The notes: a model not told the origin generated them from the letters alone. 64,000 bases of DNA from Hydractinia symbiolongicarpus (GCF_029227915.1 NC_079883.1:11160001-11224000), one strand, 5' to 3'. Positions 8,475 through 22,944 are shown, numbered from the stretch's first letter. Numbers and translations: made by a program.

Positions 8475-8671
8475 ACCGCTACACTCAGAAAACAACGGCT
8501 ATTTTTATAGCCACACATCTTTAAAAAAACATTGTTTTTTTCACAAAACTATAACCTTAAAGTCTAATAGATAATCCATGCATACGCCTTGTCCTAAGTA
8601 ACTCAAAGAAATTAAATAAAAAAATTTGATCACAACGTCAAAATAAATTGCACGTATTTGCCCCTACTAAT

Positions 8672-8791
8672 GTCTACGGCCATACCACGATGAACACACC
8701 CGTTCTCGTCTGATCACGGAAGTTAAGCATCGTCGGGCCGGGATAGTACTTGGATGGGGGACCGCCTGGGAACTCCCGGTGTCGTAGGCTT
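8672..8791 (+). rRNA. 5S ribosomal RNA (unit 2)
   Basis: Same sequence as the unit 1 5S; internal promoter boxes and terminal T run intact. Confidence 0.96.
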
Positions 8792-9139
8792 TTCATTTTC
8801 ATTTGTTGCCTTTTCATTTCAATGGTGCTGTGATATATTTCTTGTTATAACAATTAAGGAACGTGGCGGTTGTTGAAAGTGTTTCCTATGACATTTTCCT
8901 ACGACATTTTCAGGTGATAGTACGAGAAAAAAGAGCTTTCAAATGCATACAAACTCGATCTATTGCCGATCATCCAATAACCCTGACGGAATGGCAAATA
9001 AAATAAAATTCCGCCGCCTTCCGAGGACTTATATCGCAATCACGTTTCGTAACAGCCAAGCGAGGTTTTACCTTAGCGTTTAAGTCACCACCGACATTTG
9101 GCCGCGCAACTTTTCTAAGCTCATTCATTTTGACTTAAG

Positions 9140-9305
9140 GAGGGGGCGAGCGCGGACGCAGGCCCCCACTACCAGAGATTGTACGGTCGAGTTACTGACG
9201 TTTGCAGTAATCGCAGAGGTCAGCCCAAGCGTAGTGCAATGCAAGAGCCTCACTCTGGAAGAAAACCCTCATTGATCAGTCTTTACTTCCCCGTCAGGTA
9301 AGTAT
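9140..9305 (-). ncRNA. U1: U1 snRNA with altered Sm site (unit 2)
   Basis: Matches the unit 1 U1 except for A to G at 9177 on the plus strand, which turns the Sm site from AAUUUCUGG to AAUCUCUGG. The 5' end, loops and PSE-like element are unchanged. The U tract of the Sm site is needed for Sm ring assembly, so this copy may be non-functional, which would fit the other damage in this unit. I keep it as an ncRNA gene because the rest is intact. Confidence 0.88.
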
Positions 9306-9495
9306 GAGTTGGAACTGCACCGTAGCATGAGGGTACCCTTCAAAGTTTGTTAATGCTTGTGGCTTGAGTGTGTTATAAACTGCCGTGTCGCGGGGCATAG
9401 GCTGTATTCTCCCCCAGTGTACGCGTTTTGTTCCCGCCGTAGACTATGCAGAGTGCCGTCGGAAAGAGGACTGCTATTATTCTTTTATTGCTTAT

Positions 9496-9682
9496 GTGGG
9501 CCGCCATCGGTAATAGTGCAACACCAAGGCAACCCGTGGTCACGGCGTGAATGAATCCACCTCCATGACCCAAGGCCAAAAATCAGATTAATATACTGAC
9601 CATTCAGAGAATGGCCTACCAGATATTAAACTGATAAGAACAGATACTACACTTGATCTTAGCCATTAGGCCGAGAAGCGAT
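9496..9682 (-). ncRNA. U2: U2 snRNA (unit 2)
   Basis: Same as the unit 1 copy, with Sm site AUUUUUGG intact. Confidence 0.95.
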
Positions 9683-10004
9683 AAAGAACAAGCGTTGCCA
9701 TGATAGGCATCGTCCACACACCGTAACTGCTTGTGGAGCATGTCACGTTACTGTAAAGCTTACAACTGTCACCGCGTACGGATGGACGGCGACATAGTAA
9801 AAATCACGGCTGTTGATTTAGCCGTAGGATGGAGAGCGACTGTAGCGAGTGGATGGTAACTTACATGAATGCTAACAAAGGCGACGATACTAAGTGCGTG
9901 ATATTACTTTCCAATATGACTGCGTACATTCCGTTTATCAACGCATTACGCCAGAACGTGCGCGCGCGTTACACAGTAGACCATGCAGCCGAAATGCGAC
10001 AGTG

Positions 10005-10077
10005 CGACCCTGCCAGGAGTCGAACCTGGAATCCCCTGATTCGTAGTCAGATGCCTTATCCATTGGGCCACAGGGCC
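10005..10077 (-). tRNA. tRNA-Arg (ACG, unit 2)
   Basis: Same 73-nt sequence as the unit 1 tRNA. Confidence 0.96.
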
Positions 10078-10656
10078 ATGCTTATGACTTCGCCCCATCG
10101 TTATTTTGGCTTGCGCATTCGTTTTACTTACGACAGAATTCTTCGTGTTTGTAGCCATGAAAGAAAGGGACTTCTGTGAGTGAATTTTTTTACTGTGGTC
10201 TAATAAAAAAGTCGAAACGCAGTGCCCAATATATGAATTGCTCCTAATAGCCGGAAACAGGCCGTGTCGATGATGTAGGCCGACATACGCAACGCAAACC
10301 AAAGAACGCTTTATGAAAATCCTAACACGGGCGCGGAAGAAGCCCAAATTAACAGAGTAGATGTAATGCTGAAGACCTCAAACTCCAGCAGCTTCTCTTT
10401 CAGACTATTGCGTCGTGCTACAAATAAAAATTAACATGCTTTCGCATAGTCGCGGCACCCAAAACGGACATTATACGATGTACAGAAACACACATTTCTG
10501 TTTTCGCGCCAAATCAATTCCCGGGAGTGGTACTTTTACGTCCGCATACTTCGCACCGTCTTAAATTATATCTCATTTACACGGTAATGTTTAGTATACT
10601 TCTACTGTGATAACAAGCATCGTTTATCGTTGGATTGTTGTAAGAAAACATTAAAA

Positions 10657-11238
10657 ATGAGTGAAGCAGCTTCTCCAAAGAAAATCGCACCCAAGAAGAA
10701 ACCTGCTGCAAAGAAGACAGCTGATCACCCTAAATATGTGGACATGATCAAGGCTGCTATCGCTACCCTAAAGGAACGCGGTGGTTCATCTCGCCAAGCT
10801 ATTACAAAATATATTCATGCAAATTACAAAGTTGCTGAAAACTCAGATCATCATCTGAAAATGGCTCTTAAACGAGGAGTAACATCAGGCGATTTGATTC
10901 AAACTAAAGGCACTGGTGCTTCTGGATCATTCAAGCTAGGTCAGGTAAAAAAAGAAAAACCTAAGAAAAAGGCCGCAGCAAAAAAGCCAACGGCAAAGAA
11001 GCCTACTGCAAAGAAAAGTACACCAAAAAAGAAGCCAGCAAAGAAGAGCACGCCAAAGAAAGCAGCAAAGAAGCCTGCCACAAAGAAAGCCTCGGCTAAG
11101 AAACCCACAAAGAAGCCTGTTGCTAAAAAACCTGCAGCAAAGAAGGTCAAAAAGACTCCCAAAAAGGCAGCAAAGAAGACCGCAAAAAATAATTTGTGTG
11201 TATCTGGCTATTACATTAACAAACGGCTATTTTTATAG
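10657..11238 (+). CDS. H1: Frameshifted linker histone H1 (unit 3)
   Basis: Globular domain unchanged. In the tail, 15 bp (one KPAAK block) is lost between two copies of GCTAAGAAACC, as expected from slippage. At the end of the gene an A run is six instead of seven, so the normal stop is missed. Translation then adds about 18 residues (NNLCVSGYY...) and stops at a TAG at 11236-11238, inside the 3' hairpin (11225-11240). The protein of 193 residues could still bind DNA, but ribosomes would enter the hairpin and displace SLBP. Confidence 0.93.
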   Translation: MSEAASPKKIAPKKKPAAKKTADHPKYVDMIKAAIATLKERGGSSRQAITKYIHANYKVAENSDHHLKMALKRGVTSGDLIQTKGTGASGSFKLGQVKKEKPKKKAAAKKPTAKKPTAKKSTPKKKPAKKSTPKKAAKKPATKKASAKKPTKKPVAKKPAAKKVKKTPKKAAKKTAKNNLCVSGYYINKRLFL

Positions 11239-11553
11239 CCACACATTTACAAAAAAACATTATCTTGGTACAAAGTTAAACTTGTTTAAGTCACTTAAAC
11301 AGTTAAAAAAGAGTAATTTTAAGATTAGATTCCCTAAGTTTAAGTATTTTCGTTTTTAAATTTCTTATTTTCTTGCTTTTACTTTTCTTGCCCTTCATAT
11401 TTTTAACATTGTCAAACTTTATGTAGCATAAAATTTTTATGTAGCATAAAATTTAAACAGAAAGCAGAACAAAGTTTGATATAAAAAGCTAGCCGTAATA
11501 TTTTTTATGGATGTGTGGCTATAAAAATAGCCGTTTTTTGTTTGGTAAGATGC

Positions 11554-11967
<414 letters not shown>

Positions 11968-12445
11968 TTAAGAAGTCGATGTAGTACGGATACACAAGAC
12001 GGTCTAAAATGCACTATCGCGCCAAAGTTTTATTTCTCATATTGATTGACAGCTAAGGTTCAAAACAAACCATTTGATTGGTGCTAAGAAAGTAATTTCT
12101 GATTGGCTGCATAATGACATTACGCTCATTACTTTAACATTTTTATAAAATCTGTGTTTTTTGGCTACGGGAAAACGGCTGTATCTTCTGATACACAAAA
12201 GCTTTTGACTTTTTTTTTTTTTAGTAAGTAGCAGAAGGTTTGGCGAATTCCAACGATGCCAAATTTATTGCCTTACTGAAACATTAAGACCACGAATTTT
12301 TAAAAAAACTACAGTTTTACTTAAAAAAATGTACAAAATGTTCGGAACATTTTGTAATGACGCAACTCTATTGGTTAATTAGGGTGTTTCCACGAGCAGT
12401 AGGTAATTTTATGGCCTCTTTTTAAAGCTGTCTGAATTCTGTTAA

Positions 12446-12802
<357 letters not shown>

Positions 12803-13264
12803 GCGTTGTCATTGCTCAACAAAAACGGCTATTTTTATAGCCACAAATCTTTTAAAACATTACTTTGTGCACGCTTCCAAATTACACAATGTGTAAAGTC
12901 TTGTCACAGTTACATTTATTGCTATACGATACTATGTCATATATGACACAAAAAAAATTTAGAAATACTTTGTAGGGTTAATTTGCCTGGGAGTGTTTCC
13001 GTGAAAAGCTGGGTTAAGTTAAATGTAAGCAATAACATGGATCAATGTACTTGTCTTTTCTGCAAGTACAGCTAATAATACGTATGAAAAGTGAAGCTAA
13101 TCCACACACACACATGGGGAAGTATTTTAAATGTAGGCTAGTGTTCTTAAGCACATTATTTAGAAGTTTTATTAACTTCGGTTAACTTGTAGTGACGCCA
13201 AGTAAATGTTTTTTTAAAGATGTGTGGTCTTAAAAAAGACCGTTTGTGTTTGGTAGACGTTGGT

Positions 13265-13669
13265 TTACTTGCTGCTTGTGTATTTTGTGACGGCTTTTGT
13301 TCCTTCACTGACTGCGTGTTTTGCAAGTTCTCCAGGCAAGAGAAGACGTACTGCGGTTTGAATTTCACGAGAAGAGATGGTCGACTTTTTGTTTTGAAGA
13401 GCCAAACGCGAAGCTTCGGAAGCAATGCGCTCAAAGATGTCGTTGACAAATGAGTTCATGATGCTCATAGCTTTGCTTGAAACTCCGACATCTGGGTGAA
13501 CTTGTTTCAAAACATTGTAGATGTAAATAGCATAACTTTCCTTTCTCTTTCTCTTGCGTTTCTTTTCACCAGTTCCACCAATCTTTCCTCCTTTTTTGCC
13601 GGCTCTTTTTTCACCTTTCTTGGCTACTTTAGGTGCCTGTTTTCCTCCTTTAGCTGCTGCGTCAGACAT
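13265..13669 (-). CDS. H2B: Core histone H2B (unit 3)
   Basis: Intact, same protein as unit 1. Hairpin 13226-13241. Confidence 0.98.
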   Translation of the reverse strand: MSDAAAKGGKQAPKVAKKGEKRAGKKGGKIGGTGEKKRKRKRKESYAIYIYNVLKQVHPDVGVSSKAMSIMNSFVNDIFERIASEASRLALQNKKSTISSREIQTAVRLLLPGELAKHAVSEGTKAVTKYTSSK

Positions 13670-13953
13670 GGTTAAAAATTTTTGCTACTTAACTTGTAAA
13701 TAAGCATTAAACTGCAAGTCAAAACTTTTTGTTTATAAGTAAAAAAATCGGATCGAATTCGATCCGAAAACGCCGATACGCAATTTAATTGGTTAAAAAA
13801 AAAATCTTTTGTTTAATACTTAATTATGATTGGTTAAAAAAACATGATTTCGATCCTATTTTTATGATGAAAAAACGAGTAAAGTTTATTTCGTTAACAC
13901 TTACGTTAAATATTCGTACGTTTTTGTATTAACTTACAAATCAAATCGCAGTT

Positions 13954-14334
13954 ATGTCTGGACGTGGAAAAGGTGGAAAAGCTAAGGCTAAAGCCAAGAC
14001 AAGATCCTCAAGAGCTGGACTTCAATTTCCAGTCGGTAGAGTGCATAGATTCCTTCGTAGAGGGCACTATGCTAACCGAATTGGATCTGGAGCACCAGTT
14101 TACTTAGCAGCCGTCTTGGAATATTTATCTGCTGAGATATTGGAGTTGGCTGGTAACGCAGCAAGAGACAACAAAAAAGCTAGGATTATTCCAAGACATT
14201 TACAATTGGCTGTTCGTAATGATGAAGAATTAAACAAACTTTTGAGCGGTGTAACCATTGCAGCTGGTGGTGTTTTGCCAAACATTCAAGCTGTCTTACT
14301 CCCAAAGAAGAACGACAAAGGACAGAAGAAGTAA
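13954..14334 (+). CDS. H2A: Core histone H2A (unit 3)
   Basis: Intact, same protein as unit 1. Hairpin 14357-14372. Confidence 0.98.
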   Translation: MSGRGKGGKAKAKAKTRSSRAGLQFPVGRVHRFLRRGHYANRIGSGAPVYLAAVLEYLSAEILELAGNAARDNKKARIIPRHLQLAVRNDEELNKLLSGVTIAAGGVLPNIQAVLLPKKNDKGQKK

Positions 14335-14531
14335 ACCGCTACACTCAGAAAACAACGGCTATTTTTATAGCCACACATCTTTAAAAAAACATTGTTTTTT
14401 TCACAAAACTATAACCTTAAAGTCTAATAGATAATCCATGCATACGCCTTGTCCTAAGTAACTCAAAGAAATTAAATAAAAAAATTTGATCACAACGTCA
14501 AAATAAATTGCACGTATTTGCCCCTACTAAT

Positions 14532-14651
14532 GTCTACGGCCATACCACGATGAACACACCCGTTCTCGTCTGATCACGGAAGTTAAGCATCGTCGGGCCG
14601 GGATAGTACTTGGATGGGGGACCGCCTGGGAACTCCCGGTGTCGTAGGCTT
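14532..14651 (+). rRNA. 5S ribosomal RNA (unit 3)
   Basis: Same sequence as unit 1. Confidence 0.96.
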
Positions 14652-14999
14652 TTCATTTTCATTTGTTGCCTTTTCATTTCAATGGTGCTGTGATATATTT
14701 CTTGTTATAACAATTAAGGAACGTGGCGGTTGTTGAAAGTGTTTCCTATGACATTTTCCTACGACATTTTCAGGTGATAGTACGAGAAAAAAGAGCTTTC
14801 AAATGCATACAAACTCGATCTATTGCCGATCATCCAATAACCCTGACGGAATGGCAAATAAAATAAAATTCCGCCGCCTTCCGAGGACTTATATCGCAAT
14901 CACGTTTCGTAACAGCCAAGCGAGGTTTTACCTTAGCGTTTAAGTCACCACCGACATTTGGCCGCGCAACTTTTCTAAGCTCATTCATTTTGACTTAAG

Positions 15000-15165
15000 G
15001 AGGGGGCGAGCGCGGACGCAGGCCCCCACTACCAGAAATTGTACGGTCGAGTTACTGACGTTTGCAGTAATCGCAGAGGTCAGCCCAAGCGTAGTGCAAT
15101 GCAAGAGCCTCACTCTGGAAGAAAACCCTCATTGATCAGTCTTTACTTCCCCGTCAGGTAAGTAT
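15000..15165 (-). ncRNA. U1: U1 snRNA (unit 3)
   Basis: Same as unit 1, with the standard Sm site AAUUUCUGG. Confidence 0.95.
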
Positions 15166-15355
15166 GAGTTGGAACTGCACCGTAGCATGAGGGTACCCTT
15201 CAAAGTTTGTTAATGCTTGTGGCTTGAGTGTGTTATAAACTGCCGTGTCGCGGGGCATAGGCTGTATTCTCCCCCAGTGTACGCGTTTTGTTCCCGCCGT
15301 AGACTATGCAGAGTGCCGTCGGAAAGAGGACTGCTATTATTCTTTTATTGCTTAT

Positions 15356-15542
15356 GTGGGCCGCCATCGGTAATAGTGCAACACCAAGGCAACCCGTGGT
15401 CACGGCGTGAATGAATCCACCTCCATGACCCAAGGCCAAAAATCAGATTAATATACTGACCATTCAGAGAATGGCCTACCAGATATTAAACTGATAAGAA
15501 CAGATACTACACTTGATCTTAGCCATTAGGCCGAGAAGCGAT
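15356..15542 (-). ncRNA. U2: U2 snRNA (unit 3)
   Basis: Same as unit 1. Confidence 0.95.
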
Positions 15543-15864
15543 AAAGAACAAGCGTTGCCATGATAGGCATCGTCCACACACCGTAACTGCTTGTGGAGCA
15601 TGTCACGTTACTGTAAAGCTTACAACTGTCACCGCGTACGGATGGACGGCGACATAGTAAAAATCACGGCTGTTGATTTAGCCGTAGGATGGAGAGCGAC
15701 TGTAGCGAGTGGATGGTAACTTACATGAATGCTAACAAAGGCGACGATACTAAGTGCGTGATATTACTTTCCAATATGACTGCGTACATTCCGTTTATCA
15801 ACGCATTACGCCAGAACGTGCGCGCGCGTTACACAGTACACCATGCAGCCGAAATGCGACAGTG

Positions 15865-15937
15865 CGACCCTGCCAGGAGTCGAACCTGGAATCCCCTGAT
15901 TCGTAGTCAGATGCCTTATCCATTGGGCCACAGGGCC
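15865..15937 (-). tRNA. tRNA-Arg (ACG, unit 3)
   Basis: Same as unit 1. A private G to C change lies 26 bases past its 3' end, at 15839. Confidence 0.96.
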
Positions 15938-16516
15938 ATGCTTATGACTTCGCCCCATCGTTATTTTGGCTTGCGCATTCGTTTTACTTACGACAGAATT
16001 CTTCGTGTTTGTAGCCATGAAAGAAAGGGACTTCTGTGAGTGAATTTTTTTACTGTGGTCTAATAAAAAAGTCGAAACGCAGTGCCCAATATATGAATTG
16101 CTCCTAATAGCCGGAAACAGGCCGTGTCGATGATGTAGGCCGACATACGCAACGCAAACCAAAGAACGCTTTATGAAAATCCTAACACGGGCGCGGAAGA
16201 AGCCCAAATTAACAGAGTAGATGTAATGCTGAAGACCTCAAACTCCAGCAGCTTCTCTTTCAGACTATTGCGTCGTGCTACAAATAAAAATTAACATGCT
16301 TTCGCATAGTCGCGGCACCCAAAACGGACATTATACGATGTACAGAAACACACATTTCTGTTTTCGCGCCAAATCAATTCCCGGGAGTGGTACTTTTACG
16401 TCCGCATACTTCGCACCGTCTTAAATTATATCTCATTTACACGGTAATGTTTAGTATACTTCTACTGTGATAACAAGCATCGTTTATCGTTGGATTGTTG
16501 TAAGAAAACATTAAAA

Positions 16517-17068
16517 ATGAGTGAAGCAGCTTCTCCAAAGAAAATCGCACCCAAGAAGAAACCTGCTGCAAAGAAGACAGCTGATCACCCTAAATATGTG
16601 GACATGATCAAGGCTGCTATCGCTACCCTAAAGGAACGCGGTGGTTCATCTCGCCAAGCTATTACAAAATATATTCATGCAAATTACAAAGTTGCTGAAA
16701 ACTCAGATCATCATCTGAAAATGGCTCTTAAACGAGGAGTAACATCAGGCGATTTGATTCAAACTAAAGGCACTGGTGCTTCTGGATCATTCAAGCTAGG
16801 TCAGGTAAAAAAAGAAAAACCTAAGAAAAAGGCCGCAGCAAAAAAGCCAACGGCAAAGAAGCCTACTGCAAAGAAAAGTACACCAAAAAAGAAGCCAGCA
16901 AAGAAGAGCACGCCAAAGAAAGCAGCAAAGAAGCCTGCCACAAAGAAAGCCTCGGCTAAGAAACCAGCAGCTAAGAAACCCACAAAGAAGCCTGTTGCTA
17001 AAAAACCTGCAGCAAAGAAGGTCAAAAAGACTCCCAAAAAGGCAGCAAAGAAGACCGCAAAAAAATAA
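16517..17068 (+). CDS. H1: Linker histone H1 (unit 4)
   Basis: 183 residues, same as unit 1. Hairpin 17101-17116. Its complete promoter is visible upstream, with the E2F-like site about 145 bp before the ATG. Confidence 0.97.
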   Translation: MSEAASPKKIAPKKKPAAKKTADHPKYVDMIKAAIATLKERGGSSRQAITKYIHANYKVAENSDHHLKMALKRGVTSGDLIQTKGTGASGSFKLGQVKKEKPKKKAAAKKPTAKKPTAKKSTPKKKPAKKSTPKKAAKKPATKKASAKKPAAKKPTKKPVAKKPAAKKVKKTPKKAAKKTAKK

Positions 17069-17429
17069 TTTGTGTGTATCTGGCTATTACATTAACAAAC
17101 GGCTATTTTTATAGCCACACATTTACAAAAAAACATTATCTTGGTACAAAGTTAAACTTGTTTAAGTCACTTAAACAGTTAAAAAAGAGTAATTTTAAGA
17201 TTAGATTCCCTAAGTTTAAGTATTTTCGTTTTTAAATTTCTTATTTTCTTGCTTTTACTTTTCTTGCCCTTCATATTTTTAACATTGTCAAACTTTATGT
17301 AGCATAAAATTTTTATGTAGCATAAAATTTAAACAGAAAGCAGAACAAAGTTTGATATAAAAAGCTAGCCGTAATATTTTTTATGGATGTGTGGCTATAA
17401 AAATAGCCGTTTTTTGTTTGGTAAGATGC

Positions 17430-17843
<414 letters not shown>

Positions 17844-18321
17844 TTAAGAAGTCGATGTAGTACGGATACACAAGACGGTCTAAAATGCACTATCGCGCCA
17901 AAGTTTTATTTCTCATATTGATTGACAGCTAAGGTTCAAAACAAACCATTTGATTGGTGCTAAGAAAGTAATTTCTGATTGGCTGCATAATGACATTACG
18001 CTCATTACTTTAACATTTTTATAAAATCTGTGTTTTTTGGCTACGGGAAAACGGCTGTATCTTCTGATACACAAAAGCTTTTGACTTTTTTTTTTTTTAG
18101 TAAGTAGCAGAAGGTTTGGCGAATTCCAACGATGCCAAATTTATTGCCTTACTGAAACATTAAGACCACGAATTTTTAAAAAAACTACAGTTTTACTTAA
18201 AAAAATGTACAAAATGTTCGGAACATTTTGTAATGACGCAACTCTATTGGTTAATTAGGGTGTTTCCACGAGCAGTAGGTAATTTTATGGCCTCTTTTTA
18301 AAGCTGTCTGAATTCTGTTAA

Positions 18322-18678
<357 letters not shown>

Positions 18679-19140
18679 GCGTTGTCATTGCTCAACAAAA
18701 ACGGCTATTTTTATAGCCACAAATCTTTTAAAACATTACTTTGTGCACGCTTCCAAATTACACAATGTGTAAAGTCTTGTCACAGTTACATTTATTGCTA
18801 TACGATACTATGTCATATATGACACAAAAAAAATTTAGAAATACTTTGTAGGGTTAATTTGCCTGGGAGTGTTTCCGTGAAAAGCTGGGTTAAGTTAAAT
18901 GTAAGCAATAACATGGATCAATGTACTTGTCTTTTCTGCAAGTACAGCTAATAATACGTATGAAAAGTGAAGCTAATCCACACACACACATGGGGAAGTA
19001 TTTTAAATGTAGGCTAGTGTTCTTAAGCACATTATTTAGAAGTTTTATTAACTTCGGTTAACTTGTAGTGACGCCAAGTAAATGTTTTTTTAAAGATGTG
19101 TGGTCTTAAAAAAGACCGTTTGTGTTTGGTAGACGTTGGT

Positions 19141-19545
19141 TTACTTGCTGCTTGTGTATTTTGTGACAGCTTTTGTTCCTTCACTGACTGCGTGTTTTGC
19201 AAGTTCTCCAGGCAAGAGAAGACGTACTGCGGTTTGAATTTCACGAGAAGAGATGGTCGACTTTTTGTTTTGAAGAGCCAAACGCGAAGCTTCGGAAGCA
19301 ATGCGCTCAAAGATGTCGTTGACAAATGAGTTCATGATGCTCATAGCTTTGCTTGAAACTCCGACATCTGGGTGAACTTGTTTCAAAACATTGTAGATGT
19401 AAATAGCATAACTTTCCTTTCTCTTTCTCTTGCGTTTCTTTTCACCAGTTCCACCAATCTTTCCTCCTTTTTTGCCGGCTCTTTTTTCACCTTTCTTGGC
19501 TACTTTAGGTGCCTGTTTTCCTCCTTTAGCTGCTGCGTCAGACAT
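19141..19545 (-). CDS. H2B: Core histone H2B (unit 4)
   Basis: Same protein as unit 1. G to A at 19168 on the plus strand changes an Ala codon from GCC to GCT (silent), in the C-terminal TKAVTKY stretch. Hairpin 19102-19117. Confidence 0.98.
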   Translation of the reverse strand: MSDAAAKGGKQAPKVAKKGEKRAGKKGGKIGGTGEKKRKRKRKESYAIYIYNVLKQVHPDVGVSSKAMSIMNSFVNDIFERIASEASRLALQNKKSTISSREIQTAVRLLLPGELAKHAVSEGTKAVTKYTSSK

Positions 19546-19829
19546 GGTTAAAAATTTTTGCTACTTAACTTGTAAATAAGCATTAAACTGCAAGTCAAAA
19601 CTTTTTGTTTATAAGTAAAAAAATCGGATCGAATTCGATCCGAAAACGCCGATACGCAATTTAATTGGTTAAAAAAAAAATCTTTTGTTTAATACTTAAT
19701 TATGATTGGTTAAAAAAACATGATTTCGATCCTATTTTTATGATGAAAAAACGAGTAAAGTTTATTTCGTTAACACTTACGTTAAATATTCGTACGTTTT
19801 TGTATTAACTTACAAATCAAATCGCAGTT

Positions 19830-20210
19830 ATGTCTGGACGTGGAAAAGGTGGAAAAGCTAAGGCTAAAGCCAAGACAAGATCCTCAAGAGCTGGACTTCA
19901 ATTTCCAGTCGGTAGAGTGCATAGATTCCTTCGTAGAGGGCACTATGCTAACCGAATTGGATCTGGAGCACCAGTTTACTTAGCAGCCGTCTTGGAATAT
20001 TTATCTGCTGAGATATTGGAGTTGGCTGGTAACGCAGCAAGAGACAACAAAAAAGCTAGGATTATTCCAAGACATTTACAATTGGCTGTTCGTAATGATG
20101 AAGAATTAAACAAACTTTTGAGCGGTGTAACCATTGCAGCTGGTGGTGTTTTGCCAAACATTCAAGCTGTCTTACTCCCAAAGAAGAACGACAAAGGACA
20201 GAAGAAGTAA
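19830..20210 (+). CDS. H2A: Core histone H2A (unit 4)
   Basis: Same protein as unit 1. Hairpin 20233-20248. Confidence 0.98.
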   Translation: MSGRGKGGKAKAKAKTRSSRAGLQFPVGRVHRFLRRGHYANRIGSGAPVYLAAVLEYLSAEILELAGNAARDNKKARIIPRHLQLAVRNDEELNKLLSGVTIAAGGVLPNIQAVLLPKKNDKGQKK

Positions 20211-20407
20211 ACCGCTACACTCAGAAAACAACGGCTATTTTTATAGCCACACATCTTTAAAAAAACATTGTTTTTTTCACAAAACTATAACCTTAAAGTC
20301 TAATAGATAATCCATGCATACGCCTTGTCCTAAGTAACTCAAAGAAATTAAATAAAAAAATTTGATCACAACGTCAAAATAAATTGCACGTATTTGCCCC
20401 TACTAAT

Positions 20408-20527
20408 GTCTACGGCCATACCACGATGAACACACCCGTTCTCGTCTGATCACGGAAGTTAAGCATCGTCGGGCCGGGATAGTACTTGGATGGGGGACCG
20501 CCTGGGAACTCCCGGTGTCGTAGGCTT
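20408..20527 (+). rRNA. 5S ribosomal RNA (unit 4)
   Basis: Same sequence as unit 1. Confidence 0.96.
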
Positions 20528-20875
20528 TTCATTTTCATTTGTTGCCTTTTCATTTCAATGGTGCTGTGATATATTTCTTGTTATAACAATTAAGGAACGT
20601 GGCGGTTGTTGAAAGTGTTTCCTATGACATTTTCCTACGACATTTTCAGGTGATAGTACGAGAAAAAAGAGCTTTCAAATGCATACAAACTCGATCTATT
20701 GCCGATCATCCAATAACCCTGACGGAATGGCAAATAAAATAAAATTCCGCCGCCTTCCGAGGACTTATATCGCAATCACGTTTCGTAACAGCCAAGCGAG
20801 GTTTTACCTTAGCGTTTAAGTCACCACCGACATTTGGCCGCGCAACTTTTCTAAGCTCATTCATTTTGACTTAAG

Positions 20876-21041
20876 GAGGGGGCGAGCGCGGACGCAGGCC
20901 CCCACTACCAGAAATTGTACGGTCGAGTTACTGACGTTTGCAGTAATCGCAGAGGTCAGCCCAAGCGTAGTGCAATGCAAGAGCCTCACTCTGGAAGAAA
21001 ACCCTCATTGATCAGTCTTTACTTCCCCGTCAGGTAAGTAT
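20876..21041 (-). ncRNA. U1: U1 snRNA (unit 4)
   Basis: Same as unit 1. Confidence 0.95.
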
Positions 21042-21231
21042 GAGTTGGAACTGCACCGTAGCATGAGGGTACCCTTCAAAGTTTGTTAATGCTTGTGGCT
21101 TGAGTGTGTTATAAACTGCCGTGTCGCGGGGCATAGGCTGTATTCTCCCCCAGTGTACGCGTTTTGTTCCCGCCGTAGACTATGCAGAGTGCCGTCGGAA
21201 AGAGGACTGCTATTATTCTTTTATTGCTTAT

Positions 21232-21418
21232 GTGGGCCGCCATCGGTAATAGTGCAACACCAAGGCAACCCGTGGTCACGGCGTGAATGAATCCACCTCC
21301 ATGACCCAAGGCCAAAAATCAGATTAATATACTGACCATTCAGAGAATGGCCTACCAGATATTAAACTGATAAGAACAGATACTACACTTGATCTTAGCC
21401 ATTAGGCCGAGAAGCGAT
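21232..21418 (-). ncRNA. U2: U2 snRNA (unit 4)
   Basis: Same as unit 1. Confidence 0.95.
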
Positions 21419-21740
21419 AAAGAACAAGCGTTGCCATGATAGGCATCGTCCACACACCGTAACTGCTTGTGGAGCATGTCACGTTACTGTAAAGCTTACA
21501 ACTGTCACCGCGTACGGATGGACGGCGACATAGTAAAAATCACGGCTGTTGATTTAGCCGTAGGATGGAGAGCGACTGTAGCGAGTGGATGGTAACTTAC
21601 ATGAATGCTAACAAAGGCGACGATACTAAGTGCGTGATATTACTTTCCAATATGACTGCGTACATTCCGTTTATCAACGCATTACGCCAGAACGTGCGCG
21701 CGCGTTACACAGTAGACCATGCAGCCGAAATGCGACAGTG

Positions 21741-21813
21741 CGACCCTGCCAGGAGTCGAACCTGGAATCCCCTGATTCGTAGTCAGATGCCTTATCCATT
21801 GGGCCACAGGGCC
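21741..21813 (-). tRNA. tRNA-Arg (ACG, unit 4)
   Basis: Same as unit 1. Confidence 0.96.
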
Positions 21814-22392
21814 ATGCTTATGACTTCGCCCCATCGTTATTTTGGCTTGCGCATTCGTTTTACTTACGACAGAATTCTTCGTGTTTGTAGCCATGAAAGA
21901 AAGGGACTTCTGTGAGTGAATTTTTTTACTGTGGTCTAATAAAAAAGTCGAAACGCAGTGCCCAATATATGAATTGCTCCTAATAGCCGGAAACAGGCCG
22001 TGTCGATGATGTAGGCCGACATACGCAACGCAAACCAAAGAACGCTTTATGAAAATCCTAACACGGGCGCGGAAGAAGCCCAAATTAACAGAGTAGATGT
22101 AATGCTGAAGACCTCAAACTCCAGCAGCTTCTCTTTCAGACTATTGCGTCGTGCTACAAATAAAAATTAACATGCTTTCGCATAGTCGCGGCACCCAAAA
22201 CGGACATTATACGATGTACAGAAACACACATTTCTGTTTTCGCGCCAAATCAATTCCCGGGAGTGGTACTTTTACGTCCGCATACTTCGCACCGTCTTAA
22301 ATTATATCTCATTTACACGGTAATGTTTAGTATACTTCTACTGTGATAACAAGCATCGTTTATCGTTGGATTGTTGTAAGAAAACATTAAAA

Positions 22393-22944
22393 ATGAGTGA
22401 AGCAGCTTCTCCAAAGAAAATCGCACCCAAGAAGAAACCTGCTGCAAAGAAGACAGCTGATCACCCTAAATATGTGGACATGATCAAGGCTGCTATCGCT
22501 ACCCTAAAGGAACGCGGTGGTTCATCTCGCCAAGCTATTACAAAATATATTCATGCAAATTACAAAGTTGCTGAAAACTCAGATCATCATCTGAAAATGG
22601 CTCTTAAACGAGGAGTAACATCAGGCGATTTGATTCAAACTAAAGGCACTGGTGCTTCTGGATCATTCAAGCTAGGTCAGGTAAAAAAAGAAAAACCTAA
22701 GAAAAAGGCCGCAGCAAAAAAGCCAACGGCAAAGAAGCCTACTGCAAAGAAAAGTACACCAAAAAAGAAGCCAGCAAAGAAGAGCACGCCAAAGAAAGCA
22801 GCAAAGAAGCCTGCCACAAAGAAAGCCTCGGCTAAGAAACCAGCAGCTAAGAAACCCACAAAGAAGCCTGTTGCTAAAAAACCTGCAGCAAAGAAGGTCA
22901 AAAAGACTCCCAAAAAGGCAGCAAAGAAGACCGCAAAAAAATAA
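22393..22944 (+). CDS. H1: Linker histone H1 (unit 5)
   Basis: 183 residues, same as unit 1. Hairpin 22977-22992. Confidence 0.97.
   Translation: MSEAASPKKIAPKKKPAAKKTADHPKYVDMIKAAIATLKERGGSSRQAITKYIHANYKVAENSDHHLKMALKRGVTSGDLIQTKGTGASGSFKLGQVKKEKPKKKAAAKKPTAKKPTAKKSTPKKKPAKKSTPKKAAKKPATKKASAKKPAAKKPTKKPVAKKPAAKKVKKTPKKAAKKTAKK

Noticed and set aside
10630-10656. Upstream TTG-started extension of H1 (nine extra residues, DCCKKTLK before the Met)
   Set aside because: It lies in the 5' leader and needs a TTG start. The ATG gives a standard Met-Ser H1 N-terminus.
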